From an uncultured bacterium (GTDB lineage: Bacteria > Bacillota > Clostridia > Oscillospirales > Acutalibacteraceae), in assembly GCA_934875675.1 (NCBI GenBank), contig CAKXIK010000033.1, positions 1 to 10,455 on the forward strand: a stretch of DNA of 10,455 nt. The letters run 5' to 3'. Shown piece after piece: positions 6,540-10,455 of the stretch. Within the stretch, counting starts at the first letter, position 1. Every line of letters starts with the position of its first letter. The translations under genes and the position numbers were made by a program. The notes under the pieces were generated by a model. It had not been told where the DNA came from. It searched no databases and saw only the letters and a list, made by a program, of their open reading frames with translations.

Positions 6540-7673
6540 ATGTTGGCAAAAAAACCGCCTATGGGGTGGAATTCGTGGAATACATTTGGAAATGATATTT
6601 CCGAGCAATTGATTATGGAAACAGCCGATGCAATGGTGGATCTGGGATATCAAAAAGCAGGGTATGAGTATCTGGTCATTGATGATTGCTGGTCCAAAAA
6701 AGAACGTGACGAGCAAGGACGTCTGGTTGCCGATGAAACAAAATTTCCTCATGGAATGAAATACTTGGCGGATTATGTACATAGCAAGGGTTTGAAGTTC
6801 GGCATGTACTCTTGCGCGGGTGTGCTCACCTGTGCAGGATATCCATCCAGTTACGATCACGAGTTTGTTGATGCACAGACATTCGCAGATTGGGGTGTCG
6901 ATTTCCTCAAGTATGATTTTTGTAATTTTCCGCAAAGCGCAAATTGCAAGGAACGTTATCTGCGGATGAGTATGGCGTTGAAAGCAAGCGGCCGCGACAT
7001 TCTCTTCTCTGCCTGCAACTGGGGTGTGGAGGAACCGTGGAAATGGATGGCATCCGTCGGTGTTCATATGTATCGTTCCACCGGAGATATTCAGGACAAC
7101 TTCAAGTCGTTTACGTCCATTGCTGAAAGCCAGATCCCGAATTTGTGCATGTCCGGTTCGGGTTGTTTTAATGATCCGGATATGTTGATTGTGGGTATGT
7201 ATGGCAAAGGCAATGTTGGTTTTGGCGGTTGCACGGATGAGGAATATCGGATGCATTTTGCGCTTTGGTGCCTGTTTGGCGTGCCGCTGATGATGGGAGG
7301 AGATATTCGTTCGCTCAACGATTTCAGTCGTAATCTGCTGCTCAACCGCGAACTGATTGCGCTCAATCAGGATGAGGAATGCCGCGCACCTTATCTGGCA
7401 GATCAGCGTGACAACCGTTATTTCTTTGTGCGCCATCTCGCAGACAATGAATTTGCACTGGCATATATCAATATGGCTGACAGTAAGACCCCGACCTACA
7501 GTTTCTGCGGCTCATTTGCGGATATCGGTCTGCCGGTGGAGAGCGGCTACGGTCTGGAACTGACCGATATGTTTACAGGTGAAAATATCGGAGTAAAATC
7601 GGACTACTTCAATCCGGAAGTAGCGGCACACGATTGTAAACTGTATCATGCCAAGCTGGTTGCGCTGAAATGA
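6540..7673 (+). CDS. GH27 family glycosidase, probable alpha-galactosidase
   Basis: Predicted to release terminal alpha-linked galactose from melibiose, raffinose-type oligosaccharides or glycan fragments by a retaining mechanism. The 377 residues begin with the family signature PPMGWNSWNTFG (6-17), followed by VIDDCW (46-51) and YSCAGVLTCAG (90-100). Catalytic residues are visible: nucleophile Asp126 in LKYDFCN and acid/base Asp183 in RSTGDI. A (beta/alpha)8 barrel to about residue 280 is followed by a short beta domain. There is no signal peptide, so the enzyme is cytoplasmic and needs imported substrate; no transporter lies in the window. The ATG at 6540 follows GAGAGGGG with a 10-base spacer; in-frame GTG (6534) and TTG (6537) are alternatives. 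It overlaps the next gene by 4 nt. Related GH27 members act on alpha-GalNAc or beta-L-arabinopyranosides, so the exact sugar is open. Confidence 0.92.
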   Translation: MLAKKPPMGWNSWNTFGNDISEQLIMETADAMVDLGYQKAGYEYLVIDDCWSKKERDEQGRLVADETKFPHGMKYLADYVHSKGLKFGMYSCAGVLTCAGYPSSYDHEFVDAQTFADWGVDFLKYDFCNFPQSANCKERYLRMSMALKASGRDILFSACNWGVEEPWKWMASVGVHMYRSTGDIQDNFKSFTSIAESQIPNLCMSGSGCFNDPDMLIVGMYGKGNVGFGGCTDEEYRMHFALWCLFGVPLMMGGDIRSLNDFSRNLLLNRELIALNQDEECRAPYLADQRDNRYFFVRHLADNEFALAYINMADSKTPTYSFCGSFADIGLPVESGYGLELTDMFTGENIGVKSDYFNPEVAAHDCKLYHAKLVALK

Positions 7674-7870
7674 ACTGTCTGCAGTGCGGTCGAGAATTGA
7701 CTGCAGATGAAATTGCGATTTATCGCCGGATGGTCAACCGTGGGGCGCAGCAGTATCTGTGCATTACCTGCTTTGCCAAAAAGTTTGAAGTTTCCGAGGA
7801 TTTAATTCGCGAAAAAATTGAGCATTTCAGAGCCGCCGGATGCACGCTATTTGCTCCAAAAGGTTCATAA
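7670..7870 (+). CDS. Small four-cysteine (zinc-ribbon-like) protein of unknown function
   Basis: A 66-residue protein with CxxC pairs at Cys3/Cys6 and Cys31/Cys34 and a further Cys58. The spacing suggests a single zinc-ribbon or treble-clef-like site closed across an intervening helix (about 11-24). The rest (about 41-57) looks helical and charged, ending GCTLF. Its ATG shares bases with the stop of the GH27 gene (ATGA overlap), so it is translated by coupling and belongs to the same mRNA. It is followed at once by a strong terminator, so it is the last gene of the unit. From memory, similar short CxxC...CxxC proteins occur in other clostridia, but no function is known to me. Coding status is supported by the overlap, codon pattern and cysteine arrangement. 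Confidence 0.82.
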   Translation: MNCLQCGRELTADEIAIYRRMVNRGAQQYLCITCFAKKFEVSEDLIREKIEHFRAAGCTLFAPKGS

Positions 7871-7871
7871 G

Positions 7872-7926
7872 GAAAGCGTCAGAAATTTACCCTAAAACAG
7901 TGAATTTCTGGCGCTTTCTGTTTTTT
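7872..7926 (+). terminator. Terminator of the GH27 unit
   Basis: A 16-bp stem (7872-7887 with 7903-7918, one G-U) with a 15-base loop, followed by TGTTTTTT. It starts one base after the stop codon of the four-cysteine protein. On the minus strand the stem has no T-tract, so it is probably one-directional, although it sits between two convergent genes. Confidence 0.92.
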
Positions 7927-7961
7927 ACTTGAGAAATTTGAATTATTGAAAGCAGCAGCTG

Positions 7962-8900
7962 TTAGTTACCCGCAGCACAGCTCACAGCGGTGCCGGAAGA
8001 GCTGTGTGCATTGGCTGTACTGCTTGCGGACGATGGGGAAGAGTAGGATTCTGTCAGAGACGAAAGCGGCAGGAAGGTGTAGCCCATTCCCTCCCATTTT
8101 GTCAGCAGTTCATCCAGAATCTGCCCGTTTGTTTTTGAGGTGTTGTGCAGCAGAACCACTGCCCCCGGATGCACACGCTTGGTTAGCTTATTCAGAGCTT
8201 CTTCCCGGGTCGGTTGACTGTCCTGGTTCCAATCAACATAAGCAAGGCTCCAAAAAAAAGTTTTGTATCCCATGTTTTGCGCCATCTTCAGGTTGGTCAA
8301 ATTATATTTTCCTTGTGGCGGGCGATAATACATAACCATATCCGTGCCGGTGATTTCCTTATACTTTGCCCGAACGTCATTTAATTCTTTGGCAAAGGAT
8401 GTTTCATCCGAGATAGTAGACATATTTGGATGATGATAAGTGTGATTTCCTACTGTATGGCCTTCTGCAACCATGCGCTTTACCAGTTCCGGAGCGCTTT
8501 CCAGAAAATGCCCGACTACAAAAAAAGTTGCAGGGGCATTGTGCTTTTTCAGTGCATCCAGAATCGCTGCGGTATTTCCGTTCTCGTATCCGCAGTCAAA
8601 CGTAAGATAAAGAACTTTTTGGTCTTTACTCCCCATATAAAAAGTGTCATATTGCAGTAATTCTTTCACAGCAGCATTTCCTGTTGGCTGTTCTCCTTCT
8701 TTTCCGAATCCAAGCCCCCAGTCCTTACAAGCGGATGCACCTCCTGCCGTGGCAACAGACGAATCTGAAGAGCGGTTAAGCCCCTGAACACAGAGTATAG
8801 TAACAGCCGGTATCAGCAATATTGCCAATACTGTAAATAGAAAGGTTCGTTTTGTTTTGGGGGACAAGTGCGTCATGATAATTTTCACGGGTATCGTCAT
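7962..8900 (-). CDS. pdaA: Membrane-anchored polysaccharide deacetylase, PdaA family (CE4)
   Basis: Probable peptidoglycan N-acetylmuramic acid deacetylase. PdaA in Bacillus acts in formation of muramic delta-lactam in spore cortex; the same role here is inference. Of 312 residues, about 18-40 form one hydrophobic signal or anchor segment. The PdaA-specific WGLGFGKEGEQP block (61-72) precedes the CE4 domain (about 95-285). Motifs: TFDCGYEN (100-107), catalytic Asp102; NHTYHH with metal-binding His153 and His157; RPPQG (193-197); WSLAYVDW (217-224); HPGAVVLLH (244-252). Cys103 replaces the metal-ligand Asp of ordinary CE4 enzymes, where PdaA itself has Asn. After about 283 comes a serine-rich tail of some 28 residues. 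The start is unsure: the AAAGGA site touches the ATG at 8900; GTG at 8888 or ATG at 8876 are possible. No promoter was identified in 8901-9117. Confidence 0.9.
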   Translation of the reverse strand: MTIPVKIIMTHLSPKTKRTFLFTVLAILLIPAVTILCVQGLNRSSDSSVATAGGASACKDWGLGFGKEGEQPTGNAAVKELLQYDTFYMGSKDQKVLYLTFDCGYENGNTAAILDALKKHNAPATFFVVGHFLESAPELVKRMVAEGHTVGNHTYHHPNMSTISDETSFAKELNDVRAKYKEITGTDMVMYYRPPQGKYNLTNLKMAQNMGYKTFFWSLAYVDWNQDSQPTREEALNKLTKRVHPGAVVLLHNTSKTNGQILDELLTKWEGMGYTFLPLSSLTESYSSPSSASSTANAHSSSGTAVSCAAGN

Positions 8901-9117
8901 TCCTTTCTGCCGAACCTATTGTTTATTTGATTTTCCTGTTTTTATCGCATATTGGATATCTATTCAGCAGGCAGTTTGTCTTATGTTATCAATTTCAAAA
9001 AGAATCGACATTTTTCTTGCCACGGAACAATACTAATTTTTCTTCAAACAGCGGATAAAATTTTTAATTCGGAATTAGCACAATACGAATGTTTCCTAAA
9101 TCTGTAGGCTAAAATGG

Positions 9118-9167
9118 GTTGAAAAAATCCGTCAGTTCTGAAATTCAAACTGACGGATTTTTTCAAC
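9118..9167 (-). terminator. Terminator of the GGDEF gene, potentially bidirectional
   Basis: A perfect 20-bp inverted repeat (9118-9137 and 9148-9167) with a 10-base loop. The outer part is A-rich on one arm and T-rich on the other, so a GC-containing stem is followed by six T on either strand. The GGDEF stop codon (TGA, 9165-9163) is inside the stem. It also insulates the pdaA upstream region from the GGDEF transcript. Confidence 0.9.
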
Positions 9168-10239
9168 TCACACGTTTTCGTTTGTTAGAATATAGGGCAC
9201 GATCTGCAGCGACAATTGCTTCAGAGATAGGATCTTTTTTATAATAATGAACATAGCCGCTCGTTACCGAAGGAAGATTTTGATTTGTTTTTCGATGCAA
9301 TTTCAGTTTTTTTTCAAAATCCTCAATACATTGTAAAATGATTTGCTCGTCCTCTGCCTGACTAATTACACAGAATTCATCCCCGCCGATCCGATAACAT
9401 AGTCCAACCTTGTCGAATGCGGTTCTCATGCAATTACTGATCATGACAAGACTTTTATCGCCGAACTGATGACCTAAAGTATCGTTCGCCTTCTTAAAGT
9501 GGTCAACGTCAAAAACAATCAGAAAAGAATCTTCGGTTTGATTCAGGCGTTCAATTTCGCATTCGTAAGCTCTTCGGTTCAGCAATTGGGTGAGCGCATC
9601 GTATTTTTCACTGAGTTCGCAGAAATATGCATAATAAATCGTGATAGCAAGTGAGGCAGAAAGCCAGGTGGTATGCAGATCGATAAATACGAGTTGAATC
9701 GTGGTTCCGATCAGGATAAATGCAAAAAGCAAAAGAGGGGTAACCCGATTTTTATGCTGATAACGTTTTGTGGTAAGCCAAGTTTCGTTAAACAGTGTCA
9801 ACATCGACAAGCCATAAGTAAAAATATACACGCCAAACAGCGACCCTCGCTGATAAATATTTTCTGCAGAAACGAAAAAGATCAAATTATAAAACGAGGA
9901 AAGCACAGTCAGAACACCGTTCACGCCGATTGAAAACAGCGACAACTTTGTAAGACGAGAGCTTGTGCGGCAAAATGTTAGCGAAATCAGAAGCGGAATA
10001 AATGGTGAAAGGGTAAAACCAATGACATTGGAGAGAATGTGCAGAATACGGAAAGAATGTGTTTCCATTGCAAAGGAGGCACCGATTTCTGCTAAAATAA
10101 TGATCATAACGCCAAGCAATGAAAAAAGAAACTTTTTTTTCATTGCTTTTTCCATAATGTCGTTATGAATGGTCATATAGCATAAGACAGAAAGTGCCAA
10201 TTCGCAGGTAACACCTATCGAAATATAGGCGTTCAGCAT
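9163..10239 (-). CDS. Seven-helix membrane GGDEF protein, probable diguanylate cyclase
   Basis: Predicted to make cyclic di-GMP from two GTP in response to a signal sensed in or at the membrane. With the ATG at 10239 it is 358 residues. Hydrophobic segments lie at about 3-23, 37-56, 67-90, 101-124, 134-153, 167-186 and 190-207. The GGDEF domain (about 212-355) begins DALTQLLNRRAYE, carries FDVDHFKKANDTLGHQFGD (243-261) with the metal and GTP residues, and has a canonical GGDEF at 285-289 preceded by YRI. The allosteric I-site RxxD, expected five residues before GGDEF, is absent (DKVG there). No EAL or HD-GYP partner is nearby. The start is uncertain: ATG at 10290 and TTG at 10317 are in frame upstream; 10239 is preferred because a GAG lies seven bases before it and the first helix begins there. 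Base composition looks more AT-rich than nadE. Confidence 0.9.
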   Translation of the reverse strand: MLNAYISIGVTCELALSVLCYMTIHNDIMEKAMKKKFLFSLLGVMIIILAEIGASFAMETHSFRILHILSNVIGFTLSPFIPLLISLTFCRTSSRLTKLSLFSIGVNGVLTVLSSFYNLIFFVSAENIYQRGSLFGVYIFTYGLSMLTLFNETWLTTKRYQHKNRVTPLLLFAFILIGTTIQLVFIDLHTTWLSASLAITIYYAYFCELSEKYDALTQLLNRRAYECEIERLNQTEDSFLIVFDVDHFKKANDTLGHQFGDKSLVMISNCMRTAFDKVGLCYRIGGDEFCVISQAEDEQIILQCIEDFEKKLKLHRKTNQNLPSVTSGYVHYYKKDPISEAIVAADRALYSNKRKRVS

Positions 10240-10295
10240 AATAAAACTCAGAATCTCTCTTCCTATTTTTTTCAGAAACAGACAGACCATTTCTC

Positions 10296-10310
10296 GTACG
10301 GAAACCGTAC
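10296..10310. repeat. Short palindrome in the GGDEF leader
   Basis: GTACGG (10296-10301) and CCGTAC (10305-10310) are exact complements around AAA. The element lies between the predicted transcription start (about 10324) and the possible start codons of the GGDEF gene. It could be a transcription-factor operator or a small mRNA hairpin limiting use of the ATG at 10290. Confidence 0.4.
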
Positions 10311-10330
10311 CACACAAAATGAAAAATGAT

Positions 10331-10357
10331 ATTATACGAATCCAGATTCAAAAACAA
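10331..10357 (-). promoter_or_regulatory. Probable promoter of the GGDEF gene
   Basis: Perfect TATAAT (10336-10331) with TTGTTT (10357-10352) upstream; the 15-base spacer is shorter than ideal. Predicted start is near 10324, downstream of which lie the palindrome and the ATG candidates. It supports a start inside rather than at the TTG at 10317. Confidence 0.5.
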
Positions 10358-10455
10358 CACAACGACCAAGCAAAAAAGCGCTGATTATGATGCCTTTCGC
10401 GCAGACTTCTGTCTGCTGCTTCATGAGAGATTCATATTATTGATGTCTCTATTAT

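Noticed and set aside
6480..7436. Minus-strand open frame of 318 codons opposite the GH27 gene
   Set aside because: It is a shadow of the glycosidase. The plus strand has intact GH27 motifs, ribosome site, promoter and terminator.
10376..10455. Possible terminator, riboswitch or upstream gene at the right edge (GCAGAC-TTCT-GTCTGC hairpin at 10401-10416; GCGC pair before six T on the minus strand)
   Set aside because: The hairpin is not followed by T on either strand, the GCGC stem is only four bases with a long loop, and no c-di-GMP riboswitch core could be matched. Too weak to annotate.
1..10455. Mobile element, CRISPR array, toxin-antitoxin, defence or biosynthetic cluster
   Set aside because: No transposase or integrase frames, no direct-repeat arrays, no tRNA-linked attachment site and no defence-type genes. 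The content is ordinary chromosomal.

Overview
The window looks like chromosomal DNA of a low-to-moderate GC Firmicute, most likely a spore-forming clostridium of the Oscillospirales/Ruminococcaceae type. The grounds are a T-box leader on a leucine gene, consensus TTGACA/TATAAT promoters with GGAGG-type ribosome sites, dense intrinsic terminators, a PdaA-type spore-cortex deacetylase and an intracellular GH27 glycosidase. This placement is inference; no rRNA or other phylogenetic marker is present.

Layout, left to right. (1) Positions 90-2155, minus strand: a free-standing 2-isopropylmalate synthase (leuA, long LeuA2 form) behind a complete T-box leader with a near-perfect promoter, a candidate CUC (Leu) specifier, a canonical T-box and a terminator. 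(2) Positions 2319-4248, minus strand: a self-contained two-gene unit of promoter, VOC/glyoxalase-fold protein, MATE efflux transporter and terminator, plausibly a detoxification and export pair. (3) Positions 4315-6394, plus strand, divergent from unit 2: glutamine-dependent NAD+ synthetase (nadE) with its own promoter and terminator. (4) Positions 6433-7926, plus strand: a GH27 alpha-galactosidase-like enzyme overlapping by 4 nt a 66-residue four-cysteine protein, again with promoter and strong terminator. A perfect 13-bp inverted repeat spans this promoter region. (5) Positions 7962-8900, minus strand: a membrane-anchored polysaccharide deacetylase of the PdaA family, convergent with unit 4. 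(6) Positions 9118-10357, minus strand: a seven-helix membrane protein with a C-terminal GGDEF domain (probable diguanylate cyclase), ending in a 20-bp perfect hairpin.

The genes form short, independently controlled transcription units of core metabolism (leucine, NAD), detoxification/export, glycoside use, spore-wall modification and second-messenger signalling. No transposase, phage gene, CRISPR array, toxin-antitoxin pair, tRNA or rRNA is visible, and nothing looks like a new multi-gene system. The points most worth a second look are the GH27 plus four-cysteine protein pair, the inverted repeat over its promoter, the leucine T-box, and the GGDEF protein that lacks the usual product-inhibition site.
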